Source: Yoonia tamlensis (lineage in GTDB: Bacteria; Pseudomonadota; Alphaproteobacteria; Rhodobacterales; Rhodobacteraceae). Taken from it: 64,000 bases of DNA. Each line of letters begins with the position of its first letter. Positions within the stretch are counted from its first letter, which is position 1. The translations under genes were made by a program, and so were the position numbers. Below, in pieces: positions 52,230 to 61,189 of this stretch. The notes beneath the pieces were generated by a model. It saw only the letters and a list, made by a program, of their open reading frames with translations. It had not been told where the DNA came from and ran no database searches. The stretch is from contig NZ_FOYP01000001.1 of assembly GCF_900115105.1 (NCBI RefSeq), positions 1,452,097 through 1,516,096 on the forward strand, in the 5' to 3' direction.

Positions 52230-52364
52230 AGTCGGCTTTCTGAAAGACTTTTCTGATCCGACCGAGAAGCAGCCAAATCCGCGTGGCTGTCAAGCCCTGT
52301 CAAGGCAGGCTTGGCGCGGGCGCGCAGCTTGGCTAAGGTCCGCCGGAACAACAAAGGTCCAATA

Positions 52365-53186
52365 ATGCCCGATGATACCCTGATCCACGACCCCGCTGGC
52401 GGATTGCCGCGTCTGCTTGAAATCATGCGCCGCTTGCGTGACCCCGACACCGGCTGTCCTTGGGATATCGAGCAGGATTTTGACAGTATCGCCCCCTATA
52501 CGATCGAAGAATCATACGAGGTTGCCGATGCTATCGCCCGCAAGGACTGGCCCGAATTGGAAGGCGAATTGGGCGATCTGCTGCTGCAAACCGTCTATCA
52601 CACGCAAATGGGTGCCGAGGCCGGATTGTTTGACTTTGAATCGGTAGTGAAATCCGTAGCCGACAAGATGGTCGCGCGCCATCCGCATGTGTTTGGCGAC
52701 GAATCGCGCGATAAATCCGCCGAACAGCAGACCGCCGATTGGGAAAAGATCAAAGCTGCGGAACGTGCGGGCAAGGCGCAGGAACGCACGTTGGACGGGG
52801 TGGCAACCGGCCTGCCCGCGCTGACCCGCGCGGTCAAATTGCAAAAACGCGCCGCGCGTGTCGGGTTTGACTGGCCCGAAACCACCCAGGTTATCGCCAA
52901 AATCCAGGAAGAAGCCGCCGAACTGGTCGAAGCGCGCGACACATTGACCCAAGCCGAGATCGACGAGGAATTTGGCGATCTGATGTTTGTGATGGCCAAT
53001 CTGGGGCGGCATCTGGGCGTCGATCCTGAAACCGCGCTGCGCCAAGCAAATGCCAAGTTTACAAGGCGCTTTGAGGGGGTTGAGGACGCGTTAGCAGCCC
53101 GTGGCAAGCTGCCATCAGAAAGCAATCTGGCGGAAATGGATTCGCTTTGGGACGCCGTGAAAGCGGGAGAAAAAATGCCAAAGTAA
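52365..53186 (+). CDS. mazG: Nucleoside triphosphate pyrophosphohydrolase MazG
   Basis: House-cleaning NTP pyrophosphatase. 273 residues with two tandem MazG domains; first LRDPDTGCPWDIEQDFDSIA with the EESYEVADAI and ELGDLLLQ metal motifs, second KIQEEAAELVEARD and EEFGDLMFVMAN. The ATG at 52365 is behind AAAGGTCC. Divergent from the M20 gene. Confidence 0.95.
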   Translation: MPDDTLIHDPAGGLPRLLEIMRRLRDPDTGCPWDIEQDFDSIAPYTIEESYEVADAIARKDWPELEGELGDLLLQTVYHTQMGAEAGLFDFESVVKSVADKMVARHPHVFGDESRDKSAEQQTADWEKIKAAERAGKAQERTLDGVATGLPALTRAVKLQKRAARVGFDWPETTQVIAKIQEEAAELVEARDTLTQAEIDEEFGDLMFVMANLGRHLGVDPETALRQANAKFTRRFEGVEDALAARGKLPSESNLAEMDSLWDAVKAGEKMPK

Positions 53187-53199
53187 AAAAGTCACCTAT

Positions 53200-53220
53200 T
53201 GACCCGAGTAAAATAGTCAG
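53200..53220. promoter_or_regulatory. Candidate iron-responsive operator ahead of the iron-binding protein gene
   Basis: Outer dyad TGAC/GTCA (53200-53203, 53216-53219) around an inner GAGTAAAATAGTC, 36 bases before the ATG. On the minus strand GACTATTTTA resembles one half of an E. coli IscR type-1 site (GACT-RWWWY-AGTC). An iron regulator of the IscR/RirA kind would suit the gene; the match is partial. Confidence 0.4.
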
Positions 53221-53255
53221 ATTAAAGCAGGGCAACCAATAACGGAGCCTTGGAC

Positions 53256-54260
53256 ATGACCCTACGTACAACCTTGCTTGCAACTGCCTGCGCGGCAATC
53301 GCCGCCCCTGCCGTCGCTGATGTGAACATCTACACAACCCGCCAGCCTGAATTGATCCAACCGGTGATGGATGCGTTTACCGCACAAACCGGTATTGCGG
53401 TAAACCTTGCCTATGTCGACGACGGGCTTGTTGAGCGGCTCAAGGCCGAAGGCGCGCGTTCACCCGCCGATCTGGTGATGACTGTCGATATCGCCAACCT
53501 GATGCAAATCGTCGAAGCGGGTGTGATCCAGCCCGTCGAAAGCGATGTGTTGACCGCGGCCGTGCCTGAAAACCTGCGCAGCAGCGACAACCTGTGGTTT
53601 GGCCTGACAACACGCGCGCGCATCATCTACGCATCCCGCGACCGCGTGGCCGATGGCGAAGTCACCACCTACGAAGATCTTGCTTCCGACAAATGGGAAG
53701 GCCGCATTTGCACCCGTTCCGGCGTGCATAACTATAACCTTGCGCTGACATCCGCCGTAATTGCTCATCTGGGCGAAGAAGGTGCATCGGCTTGGGCCGC
53801 TGGCGTGCATGAAAACCTTGCGCGCAAACCCGAAGGCAACGACCGCGCGCAGGTCAAAGCGATCTGGGCCGGCGAATGCGACATCAGCCTTGGCAACACA
53901 TATTACATGGGCCAGATGCTGTCGGATCCGGAACAGACCGAATGGGCAAATTCCGTGCGCATCATCTTCCCGACGTTTGAAAACGGCGGCACACATGTGA
54001 ATATTTCCGGCGTTGCCATGACAAACGCGGCCCCGAACCGCGCCGAAGCCCTGCAACTGATGGAATATCTTGTCTCGCCCGAGGCGCAGGCCATCTATGC
54101 CGAATCCAACTTTGAATACCCTGTGCTTGCGGATGCGCCACTGTCTGAACTGGTCGCAAGCTGGGGCACATTTGACGCCGATACCGTCAAGCTCGATGAG
54201 CTCGCCGGACACCGCCCAACAGCGTTGCGGATCATGGAAGAAGTCAACTTCGACGGCTAA
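53256..54260 (+). CDS. Fe(3+) ABC transporter substrate-binding protein
   Basis: 334 residues; signal peptide MTLRTTLLATACAAIAAPAV with AVADVN cleavage, then a class II periplasmic binding fold of the FbpA/FutA type (VNIYTTRQPELIQPVMDAFT). The iron-binding Tyr pair is in GNTYYMGQM near 215, with early Tyr in NIYTTR. No permease or ATPase gene is next to it in the window. ATG at 53256 chosen over an in-frame TTG at 53250, since the GGAG fits. Confidence 0.92.
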   Translation: MTLRTTLLATACAAIAAPAVADVNIYTTRQPELIQPVMDAFTAQTGIAVNLAYVDDGLVERLKAEGARSPADLVMTVDIANLMQIVEAGVIQPVESDVLTAAVPENLRSSDNLWFGLTTRARIIYASRDRVADGEVTTYEDLASDKWEGRICTRSGVHNYNLALTSAVIAHLGEEGASAWAAGVHENLARKPEGNDRAQVKAIWAGECDISLGNTYYMGQMLSDPEQTEWANSVRIIFPTFENGGTHVNISGVAMTNAAPNRAEALQLMEYLVSPEAQAIYAESNFEYPVLADAPLSELVASWGTFDADTVKLDELAGHRPTALRIMEEVNFDG

Positions 54261-54272
54261 ATGACACCAAAC

Positions 54273-54295
54273 GGGCGGGGGCAATGCCCCTGCCC
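54273..54295 (+). terminator. Possible terminator after the iron-binding protein gene
   Basis: Strong GC stem: GGGC-G-GGGGC with GCCCC-T-GCCC around AAT. No T-run follows, so it may act as an mRNA-protecting hairpin or a Rho-assisted stop. Confidence 0.4.
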
Positions 54296-54346
54296 ACCCC
54301 ATTGTAGTGGCTTGCACATCTGGTCCTGACTTCGCATTGTTGCGCC

Positions 54347-55537
54347 ATGTCAGATGTGCGCGACCAATATGAATCCTTTCCCTATCCCGCCCGCGATCCA
54401 CGTGATGAGGCCAAGCGGCTGATCACCGGATCGCCTTCGATTCCTATCGAGATGGATCACTGTCTTTGGGCCGGTCAGCGCGATTGGTCGCAGCCGCTGC
54501 GTGTGCTGGTCGCGGGCGGCGGGACGGGTGACGGGCTGGTGCAATTGGCGCAATTGCTGACAGATGCCGGCAAACCCTATGCGATCACCTATGTCGATCT
54601 GTCGACAGCATCGCGCAAAGTCGCCGAGGCGCGGATCAAGGCGCGCGGGCTGACTGGTGTCAGCTTTCACACCGGATCATTGCTGGACGCGCCCGATTTC
54701 GGGGTCTTCGACTATATCGACTGCTGCGGTGTACTGCACCACCTGCCCGATCCGCGCGCCGGATTGCAGGCGCTGCGCGCCGCACTGGCCCCCGGTGGCG
54801 GGCTTGGGTTTATGGTTTACGCGCCATACGGGCGTAGCGGCGTTTACCCGTTGCAAGCCGCGTTCAACCGGCTTTACGGGCATCTGCCGCCACGCGCGCG
54901 GCTCAAACACGCCAAAAAAGCCTTTGCTGCGATCCCCGAAACCCACCCGCTGCACCGCAACCCGCATCTGGGCGATCATAAACAAAGTGACGCAGGCTTT
55001 TACGATCTTTTGGTGCATAGTCAGGATCAGGCCTTTGATGTGGCAGCATGGGTTGGCGCGCTGAACGATACCGGCTGGGCGCTTGCCGCATTTGCGCAGC
55101 CGGGGCTATATGATCTGGGACGGTTGGTTGACGTGCCTGAAAACATGGATGACATCACCCGATTGGCCACGGCCGAACAGCTGCGCGGCACGATCAAGGT
55201 GCATGTCGGCTACGCCCGTGCCGCCACTGACCCCACCCCGCATTGGCAGGCTGCGCCCGACCGTGTGCCGCATTTGCATAACGTGCCTGCCGCCGCTTTT
55301 GCGGCAGCGATCGCCGCGCAGAAAATCCCGAAACTGCGCATGGGGACCGAACAAATCGACGTGCAAATCCCCGCGGCAGCGGCCCCGTTGGTTGCGGGCA
55401 TCAACGGGCAAAACAGCATTAGGGCAATCGCGCAAGACGCTGGTATTGCCGAGGAAAAAGCTCTGAAGCTTTGGACAAAAATAGACGCAGCACTGACCCC
55501 TTGGGGGACGCTGCGCTATTCTGGCATTACCCGTTAA
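54347..55537 (+). CDS. SAM-dependent methyltransferase
   Basis: 396 residues. N-terminal DQYESFPYPARDP segment, Rossmann SAM site VLVAGGGTGDGLVQL near 53-67, YVDLSTAS acid strand, and motif post-II GVLHHLPDPRAGL. A 150-residue C-terminal extension may bind the substrate. The YESFPYP opening is found in a family of uncharacterised tetratricopeptide/cyanobacterial-type methyltransferases. Substrate unknown. Its stop overlaps the ABC-F stop on the other strand (TTAA). Confidence 0.85.
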   Translation: MSDVRDQYESFPYPARDPRDEAKRLITGSPSIPIEMDHCLWAGQRDWSQPLRVLVAGGGTGDGLVQLAQLLTDAGKPYAITYVDLSTASRKVAEARIKARGLTGVSFHTGSLLDAPDFGVFDYIDCCGVLHHLPDPRAGLQALRAALAPGGGLGFMVYAPYGRSGVYPLQAAFNRLYGHLPPRARLKHAKKAFAAIPETHPLHRNPHLGDHKQSDAGFYDLLVHSQDQAFDVAAWVGALNDTGWALAAFAQPGLYDLGRLVDVPENMDDITRLATAEQLRGTIKVHVGYARAATDPTPHWQAAPDRVPHLHNVPAAAFAAAIAAQKIPKLRMGTEQIDVQIPAAAAPLVAGINGQNSIRAIAQDAGIAEEKALKLWTKIDAALTPWGTLRYSGITR

Positions 55538-57342
55538 CCCGCCGCTTTTTCTTCCAGCATCAGCCATTCGTCTTCGGCGTCCGAACGCGCGTTCTGGCGC
55601 GCGATCAGCGCATCGGTTGCCTTCTGGAATTTGGCCGGATGTTTGGTAAACAATTCCGGATCGGCCAGCAGTTCTTCTAGCTTGGCGATTTCGGCTGTCA
55701 GTTTGTCAATCACGCCAGGCAATTCTTCAAGCCGGTGTTTTTCCGTGAACGACAGGCCGGATGTAGATTTCTTTTCGGCCTGTTTTTGCTTTTTAGCCAA
55801 AGGCTTGGACGCCTCTTTGCTTTCAAAGAAATCCCCGCCCCGCTGCGCGCGGTAATCAGTCCAGCCGCCCGCATAAACGACCGCCTGCCCGTTGCCTTCC
55901 ATCGCGACTGTCGTAGTCGCCACGCGGTCCAGAAAATCACGGTCGTGGCTGACCAGCAGCACGGTGCCGTCATAATCGCCCAGAATATCCTGCAACAGAT
56001 CCAGCGTTTCGATATCGAGATCATTGGTCGGTTCGTCCAAGATCAACAGGTTGCTTTCGCGTGCCATCAACCGCGCCAGTAGCAGACGCGCCTTTTCGCC
56101 ACCCGACAGCGACCGGACAGGCGCGCGGGCTTGGGCCTCGTCGAACAGGAATTCTTTTAGATAGCCGACAACATGTTTGGGCTGTCCGCGTACCATGATC
56201 TGGTCCGATTTGCCGCTGACCCCAAGCACCGGATCAGTGGCAAGGTTTTCCCAAAGTGTCATGTCAGGGTTCAAGGCCGCGCGCGTCTGGTCGAACACCG
56301 CGATGTCAAGGTTGGTGCCTAGTTTGACAGTGCCTGCATCTGGTTCAACCTGACCCAGCAGCATTTTGATAAGGCTTGTTTTTCCGACACCGTTGGGGCC
56401 GACAAATGCAATCCTGTCACCGCGCTGCACAGTAAGGTCCAGCCCCTGCACAATTTGTTTTCCGTCAAAGGCTTTGGTCAGGCCGATTGCTTCGACCACT
56501 TTTTTGCCTGATGTGCTGCCGCCATCAAACGCCATCGCCGCGGTGCCCTGACGCCGGATTTGCCCTGCTTTTTCGGCACGCAAATCCTGCAGTGCGCGCA
56601 GCCGCCCTTGGTTACGGGTACGGCGGGCAGAGATGCCTTCAACGGCCCAGCGGGCCTCGGCCTTGATTTTGCGGTTCAGCTTGTGGCGCTGCTGGTCTTC
56701 TTCTTCCCAGATTTTGTCGCGCCATTCTTCGAATCCGTCAAACCCCTGTTCAGCGCGGCGCACGGCCCCACGATCAATCCACAGGGTTGCACGGGTCAGC
56801 GCGCGCAGGAACGCACGGTCGTGGCTGATCAGCACAAAGGCCGCGCGCGTTGTTTTCAGCTCGTTTTCAAGCCACGCAATTGCTTCGATATCCAGATGGT
56901 TTGTCGGCTCGTCCAGCAGCATCAATTCCGGTGCTTCGGCCATCAGTTTGGCCAATGCCGCGCGGCGGCGTTCCCCGCCTGATGCGGTTGCGACCTTGCC
57001 ATTGGGGTCAAATTTCAACCCTTCGGCGACCATATCGACCTTATAGGCCTCGTCTATGTCCAGCCCGCTGGCGGCATATTCGCCAAGGGTTTCAAACCCC
57101 TCCATCGTCGGGTCCTGTTCCATATAGCCGACCTGCACGCCCGGTGATGCCACGCGGGTGCCGCTGTCGGCCTCGACCAATCCGGCCATGACTTTCATCA
57201 AGGTGGATTTGCCCGATCCGTTGCGCCCGACAAGCGCCACGCGGTCGCCAGGTTGAACCACCAGCGACAAGTCTTGAAATACGGGATCGCCGCCGAATGT
57301 CAGCGCGATGTCGGAAATTTGGAGTAAGGGTGCTCTAGCCAT
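55534..57342 (-). CDS. uup: ABC-F family ATPase (Uup type)
   Basis: 602 residues, two ABC domains: Walker A GRNGSGKS and GPNGVGKT; signatures ASGGERRRA and SLSGGEKAR; Walker B LMLLDEPTNHLD and LLILDEPTNDLD. The interdomain linker is that of ABC-F proteins and a C-terminal coiled-coil (DKLTAEIAKLEELLADPELF) is the Uup DNA/ribosome-binding end. Probably handles stalled ribosomes or branched DNA. Paralogue of the gene at 32680. Confidence 0.92.
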   Translation of the reverse strand: MARAPLLQISDIALTFGGDPVFQDLSLVVQPGDRVALVGRNGSGKSTLMKVMAGLVEADSGTRVASPGVQVGYMEQDPTMEGFETLGEYAASGLDIDEAYKVDMVAEGLKFDPNGKVATASGGERRRAALAKLMAEAPELMLLDEPTNHLDIEAIAWLENELKTTRAAFVLISHDRAFLRALTRATLWIDRGAVRRAEQGFDGFEEWRDKIWEEEDQQRHKLNRKIKAEARWAVEGISARRTRNQGRLRALQDLRAEKAGQIRRQGTAAMAFDGGSTSGKKVVEAIGLTKAFDGKQIVQGLDLTVQRGDRIAFVGPNGVGKTSLIKMLLGQVEPDAGTVKLGTNLDIAVFDQTRAALNPDMTLWENLATDPVLGVSGKSDQIMVRGQPKHVVGYLKEFLFDEAQARAPVRSLSGGEKARLLLARLMARESNLLILDEPTNDLDIETLDLLQDILGDYDGTVLLVSHDRDFLDRVATTTVAMEGNGQAVVYAGGWTDYRAQRGGDFFESKEASKPLAKKQKQAEKKSTSGLSFTEKHRLEELPGVIDKLTAEIAKLEELLADPELFTKHPAKFQKATDALIARQNARSDAEDEWLMLEEKAAG

Positions 57343-57372
57343 AGCGCCTGCTAGAGCGCGGCGCGTGCGCCG

Positions 57373-58086
57373 TCAACTGGCAACCGTACGCAGCCGCGCT
57401 ACACGGGCCGCAGACATGGCAGCAACGGGCAGACAGGTGAACACATGCAGGGTGTTCATTGCAGGGTCAATCACCGCATGATCGCCGACCCATCCCCCTA
57501 AGGAGAGGTATGATTTGAGCAGCGCAGGCATTGGCGCAATACCGCGCGGCGCGATATCTGCAAGCCGGACCGCCTGCGCCGCCGTGACCGCCGGCAGCAG
57601 CGCATCAGGCCCTTGGTGGTTGCGCAAAAGCCGCTGGAACGCCGCCCCGTAGATAGCGGGGTCGGTACCTGCAAAGCTTGTGCAGCCGAACAGCAATTGC
57701 ACGCGGTGCCGGTCGACAATCCGCGTCAGCGCCCCCCAAAGCATCCGCAGCAAATCCGCATCCAGATCACCACGCGCTGTGCAAAAGCGCCCGATTTCAA
57801 GAAAGGGGCCTGCCTGCCCGTCCCAGCCTGACAAATCATAATATTGCGCCACATAGCCCTGCGCCAGATCGCGGGGTGTTTGCGCCAGCCGGAACCGCAA
57901 TGTGGCCCGCAGCACCCCCGCCCTGTCATGGATCATCAGATGTTGGAATGCAGGGTCCAGCGGGTCCGCATCCGCACCCGCACGCCCATAAAAACAAAGA
58001 TGCCGAAGGCCCTGACAGGCGCGCAAATCCGCCGCATGCGCTGCCAAGCGCGCGCATAGCTGTCCCTTTTGATACGGAAATGTCAT
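57373..58086 (-). CDS. olsB: Ornithine N-acyltransferase OlsB-like (GNAT)
   Basis: First step of ornithine-lipid synthesis: transfers a 3-hydroxyacyl group from ACP to ornithine. 237 residues with hemolysin/GNAT signatures LEIGRFCTARGDLDADLLRM and VQLLFGCTSFAGTDP. Start M at 58086 (a GTG one codon earlier is possible). olsA is not next to it. Lies upstream of uup on the same strand, 30 bases apart. Confidence 0.85.
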   Translation of the reverse strand: MTFPYQKGQLCARLAAHAADLRACQGLRHLCFYGRAGADADPLDPAFQHLMIHDRAGVLRATLRFRLAQTPRDLAQGYVAQYYDLSGWDGQAGPFLEIGRFCTARGDLDADLLRMLWGALTRIVDRHRVQLLFGCTSFAGTDPAIYGAAFQRLLRNHQGPDALLPAVTAAQAVRLADIAPRGIAPMPALLKSYLSLGGWVGDHAVIDPAMNTLHVFTCLPVAAMSAARVARLRTVAS

Positions 58087-58157
58087 CACGGCATCCCTTG
58101 GCGATCCTCTTGCATCAGCTTAGGTTAGATCCGAGAAATGCAAAAGGATTATGACCG

Positions 58158-58547
58158 ATGGGTAAGATCGTGAAAACGGACGCTGAATGGCGCGCGCAAC
58201 TGTCCGATGAGGCTTATCGCGTCGCCCGCAAACACGGGACCGAACGCGCAGGCACGCATGACAATTTCCCCAAGGGCCCGGGTACATTTAGTTGCGTCTG
58301 TTGCGATGCGCCGCTGTTTGACCAATCCGCCAAGTTTGAAAGCGGCACCGGCTGGCCATCGTTCTTTCAACCGATCAGCGCTGACGCGGTGGGCGAAAGC
58401 GTGGACCGCAAGTTTTTCATGAAACGCACCGAAATCCACTGCGCGCGCTGCGACGCCCACCTCGGCCATGTCTTTCCCGACGGCCCGCAGCCCACAGGGC
58501 TACGGTACTGTATGAATGGGGTGACGATGGTGTTTGAGGGGGATTAA
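58158..58547 (+). CDS. msrB: Peptide-methionine (R)-S-oxide reductase MsrB
   Basis: Repairs oxidised methionine. 129 residues; zinc cysteines 46, 49, 95 and 98 (CVCC and CARC), catalytic Cys118 in GLRYCMNG, substrate-binding [10 protein letters not shown]. No signal peptide, so cytoplasmic. Its stop overlaps the ribN stop (TTAA). Confidence 0.95.
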   Translation: MGKIVKTDAEWRAQLSDEAYRVARKHGTERAGTHDNFPKGPGTFSCVCCDAPLFDQSAKFESGTGWPSFFQPISADAVGESVDRKFFMKRTEIHCARCDAHLGHVFPDGPQPTGLRYCMNGVTMVFEGD

Positions 58548-59407
58548 CCCGCTTCGTCCTTCATCACCCAGGCGCTTGCCCCAATAATCACAGCCGCGCC
58601 GATCCACATCATGCCAGGTGGTGCAAAGCCGAAGAAGATGATCCCAAGCCCGACATTGAGCGGCAGTTTCAGGTGGTCAAACGGCTGGAGATACGCGGCA
58701 TCCGCCACCGAATAGGCCTTTGCGATCAGGTATTGCGCGGCGGCGATCAGCAGTCCCGACAGCGCCACAAGCCAAAGCGCCGAAGCCGTGACCGCAAATC
58801 CGCTGCTGATAGCCGCGACCCCGTTGATCGGCACTAAAAGCACCAAAAGTGCCAACGTCAGCGTGCCTGCATTCTCAGACTTGGTCAGTTCCTTGGTCAC
58901 CACGGATGAGGCCGCCCAGAACGCTGCGGCGCCCACCGGCAAAAGTGCAGATAGTTGGAACGCATCGGCCCAAGGGTCCAGAATAATTGTGCCACCGACG
59001 GCCCCGACAAGAACTGCAAGCACGCGCGGGGGTGTCATCCGCTCGCCCAGAAACAGCCAAGCACCAAGCGTGACAAATAGGGGCGAAGTAAGAATCAGCG
59101 CAATCGCCTGCCAGATCGGCACAACGGCCAGCCCTGCGACCCAGAATTGCACCCCGATTGCCGCCAAACCCACGCGCAACAAATGCGCCAGCGGGCGGTC
59201 ACTGCGCCATGGTGCGCGCCAGACCAGCGGGATTACAATCGCGCAGGCCAGCGCATATTGCCAGAATGCAATCGTGGCCGATGGCACCCCGTGGATCATG
59301 CCAGCGCCCTGCACGGCTGTATTGGCGCCCGCAAACAATGCGCCAGCAGCGACAAAATAAAGCGGGCCCATGATGGCACCGCTGTTCATGACTTTCATTT
59401 GGATCAT
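58544..59407 (-). CDS. ribN: Riboflavin transporter RibN (EamA/DMT family)
   Basis: Ten-helix drug/metabolite-type inner-membrane transporter of 287 residues with two EamA repeats ([20 protein letters not shown] and [20 protein letters not shown]). An FMN riboswitch immediately upstream identifies it as the RibN riboflavin importer known from Rhizobium and Rhodobacteraceae. The ATG at 59407 is set by the AAGGA inside the riboswitch expression platform; the longer frame to 59485 runs into the riboswitch. Confidence 0.88.
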   Translation of the reverse strand: MIQMKVMNSGAIMGPLYFVAAGALFAGANTAVQGAGMIHGVPSATIAFWQYALACAIVIPLVWRAPWRSDRPLAHLLRVGLAAIGVQFWVAGLAVVPIWQAIALILTSPLFVTLGAWLFLGERMTPPRVLAVLVGAVGGTIILDPWADAFQLSALLPVGAAAFWAASSVVTKELTKSENAGTLTLALLVLLVPINGVAAISSGFAVTASALWLVALSGLLIAAAQYLIAKAYSVADAAYLQPFDHLKLPLNVGLGIIFFGFAPPGMMWIGAAVIIGASAWVMKDEAG

Positions 59408-59412
59408 CGCAT

Positions 59413-59455
59413 CTGTCCTTTCATCTTGCGCGTGACCCAAGGCAAAACAGGACAG
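59413..59455 (-). promoter_or_regulatory. Ribosome-site sequestering hairpin of the FMN switch
   Basis: AGGACAG with the ribosome-binding site (59419-59413) pairs perfectly with CTGTCCT (59455-59449). FMN binding could free or form this hairpin, so control is probably on translation. A second hairpin GGTGCG-TTTT-CGCGCC lies between it and the aptamer and may be the competing structure. Confidence 0.55.
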
Positions 59456-59486
59456 ACCCGGCGCGAAAACGCACCTGGTTTGCACT

Positions 59487-59622
59487 ATTCTCTTTCATCC
59501 GGACTATGACCGTCGGCTCAGGCATCGCACCTGATCTGCTGACCAAGGGAAAACCCCTTGCGCTCGCGGGCTTATCCCATCGGGACATACCGCCGGTGGG
59601 GAATTGCGCCCCGCCCTGAGAA
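59487..59622 (-). ncRNA. FMN riboswitch (RFN element)
   Basis: All conserved blocks in order on the minus strand: CAGGGCGGGG, CAATTCCCCACCGGCGGT, AGCCCGCGAGCG, GGTCAGCAGATC, GGTGCGATGCC, GAGCCGACGGTCATAGTC, CGGATGAAAGAGAAT. The aptamer senses FMN. Downstream gene is a RibN-type transporter rather than a riboflavin biosynthesis gene. Confidence 0.96.
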
Positions 59623-59697
59623 TATGCCGGCACAATTGCACCGACCCCATGCCCGATAGGCAAAAGGCGGTCCAAATTCAAGCGCAGATTGAATGGC

Positions 59698-60171
59698 TTA
59701 GCTATCGCCGAGGAATGTGCCCGCGTCGATCCGGCCCAATGAGCCCAGCAATTGCCCGATAAAGGTAATATCCTGAATCCCGTCGTCCGTGACGCGCCGG
59801 TCAAGCGACACGACCTGCCCGTCTTGCAACGTATAGCGCGCAACGTCTTGGGTGATGTTGTTTTCGTCAAAGCGGAAAGCCACAACCTGCCGGTCGACCT
59901 CTTTGGGGGCGAAGGCACCAAAATGCACAAACTGGCTCGAGGCGTAGTAAACCGCGTTATTGGCAAGCGTGCCTTCGGACATGGGCGGGCCAAAACGCGC
60001 GACTACTTCGGCGCGGGTGGTCAGGCCAGGCGTAATTTCGGTCAATTCTTCGGGCGCAGGCGCGTAGCCGTGGAATTTGTCGATCTTGCTGCAGGCCGAT
60101 GTGGCCGCCAAAACCAGCGCAATCCCTGCGATCCGTGCAGCGATTTGGAATTTTCCTGATGTCTTGCTCAT
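59698..60171 (-). CDS. bamE: Outer-membrane assembly lipoprotein BamE
   Basis: Part of the BAM complex. 157 residues: lipoprotein signal ending LVLAATSAC (Cys27), then the SmpA/OmlA fold (ITPGLTTRAEVVARFGPPM). C-terminal tail is longer than in E. coli BamE. Start at 60171 (MSKTSGKF). Divergent from yceD. Confidence 0.92.
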   Translation of the reverse strand: MSKTSGKFQIAARIAGIALVLAATSACSKIDKFHGYAPAPEELTEITPGLTTRAEVVARFGPPMSEGTLANNAVYYASSQFVHFGAFAPKEVDRQVVAFRFDENNITQDVARYTLQDGQVVSLDRRVTDDGIQDITFIGQLLGSLGRIDAGTFLGDS

Positions 60172-60240
60172 GACTGGCCTCTTGCTTTGGCGACTTATGC
60201 CTTTTATCCCCACTATATCACCGCCCGCCCCTGATCAAGA

Positions 60241-60798
60241 ATGGAAGCACCATTGGCCCAATTGCCGTCATCACTGTTACGTTTTGCCGACCTGCCAACC
60301 CGCAAAGCCACGGGGTTTGAACTGATACCCACCGCCGAGCAACGCAAAGCGATTGCGCAGCTGTTGAATATTGTTGCGGTGAAAAAGCTGCGCTTTACCG
60401 GCGATCTGGCCCCGCAAGGGCGCAAGGACTGGACGCTGAACGCGTCGCTGGGCGCAACCGTGGTGCAGTCTTGTGTTGTCTCGCTTGATCCGGTGACCAC
60501 CCGCATCGACGAAAACGTCAGCCGCCGCTACATGTCGGATATCGCCGAAATCGAAGCCGCCGAGATCGAGATGCCCGAGGATGACACGATTGATCCTTTG
60601 CCCGACTCGCTTGATGTGGCGCAGGTGATGATCGAGGCCTTATCACTGGCCCTGCCCGCCTATCCGCGCGTCCCGGGGGCCGATATTACACAGGTAAATT
60701 TTAGCGCACCGGGCGCCGCACCAATGACCGACGAGCAGGCAAAACCGTTTGCAGGCCTAAGTTCGTTAAAAGAAGCCCTTGAAAAAAAGGACAAATAG
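60241..60798 (+). CDS. yceD: DUF177 protein (YceD family)
   Basis: 185 residues; DUF177 core with VQSCVVSLDPVTTRIDENVS and the acidic EAAEIEMPEDDTIDPL. The family is encoded just ahead of rpmF in most bacteria and is linked to 23S rRNA/50S maturation. No zinc cysteines beyond the conserved SCVVS one. Confidence 0.9.
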   Translation: MEAPLAQLPSSLLRFADLPTRKATGFELIPTAEQRKAIAQLLNIVAVKKLRFTGDLAPQGRKDWTLNASLGATVVQSCVVSLDPVTTRIDENVSRRYMSDIAEIEAAEIEMPEDDTIDPLPDSLDVAQVMIEALSLALPAYPRVPGADITQVNFSAPGAAPMTDEQAKPFAGLSSLKEALEKKDK

Positions 60799-60960
60799 GC
60801 GTCTAAGCCGGATATCGCAAAAAAGGTTGCGTCACAATTAAATCGCAGTATGTTCGCGACCTCTTTTATATCTCTCTCGACAGGGCTGCCATATTGGCGT
60901 AGGACCCGCCGAGAATGCACGAAATCAGGGCCGCGGCCCTACTTATCATAGGGTTGAGAC
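60799..60960 (+). promoter_or_regulatory. rpmF leader with two mutually exclusive hairpins
   Basis: Perfect 14-bp palindrome AGGGCCGCGGCCCT (60927-60940) overlaps a second stem CCCTA (60937-60941) with TAGGG (60949-60953). The TAGGG holds the ribosome-binding GGG seven bases before the ATG. Either fold excludes the other, so the leader could switch L32 translation. No function is proven. Confidence 0.45.
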
Positions 60961-61167
60961 ATGGCTGTCCAGCAGAATAAAGTATCCAAATCACGTCGTA
61001 ATAACCGGCGCGCGCACGATTCACTTGTCGCGGCGAACCCCAACGAATGCGACAACTGTGGTGAGCTCAAGCGCCCACACCACGTTTGCCCATCATGCGG
61101 CCACTACGCGACTCGCGAAGTGATTGCAGACACAACAGAAATCGATCTGGACGAAGACGCAGCGTAA
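60961..61167 (+). CDS. rpmF: 50S ribosomal protein L32
   Basis: 68 residues; start [20 protein letters not shown], zinc-ribbon cysteines 30, 33, 43 and 46 (CDNC, CPSC), so the zinc-binding form. Acidic tail typical for alphaproteobacteria. First gene ahead of plsX-fabH. Confidence 0.97.
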   Translation: MAVQQNKVSKSRRNNRRAHDSLVAANPNECDNCGELKRPHHVCPSCGHYATREVIADTTEIDLDEDAA

Positions 61168-61189
61168 GCTGCGGCATAGGTACCTGTTG

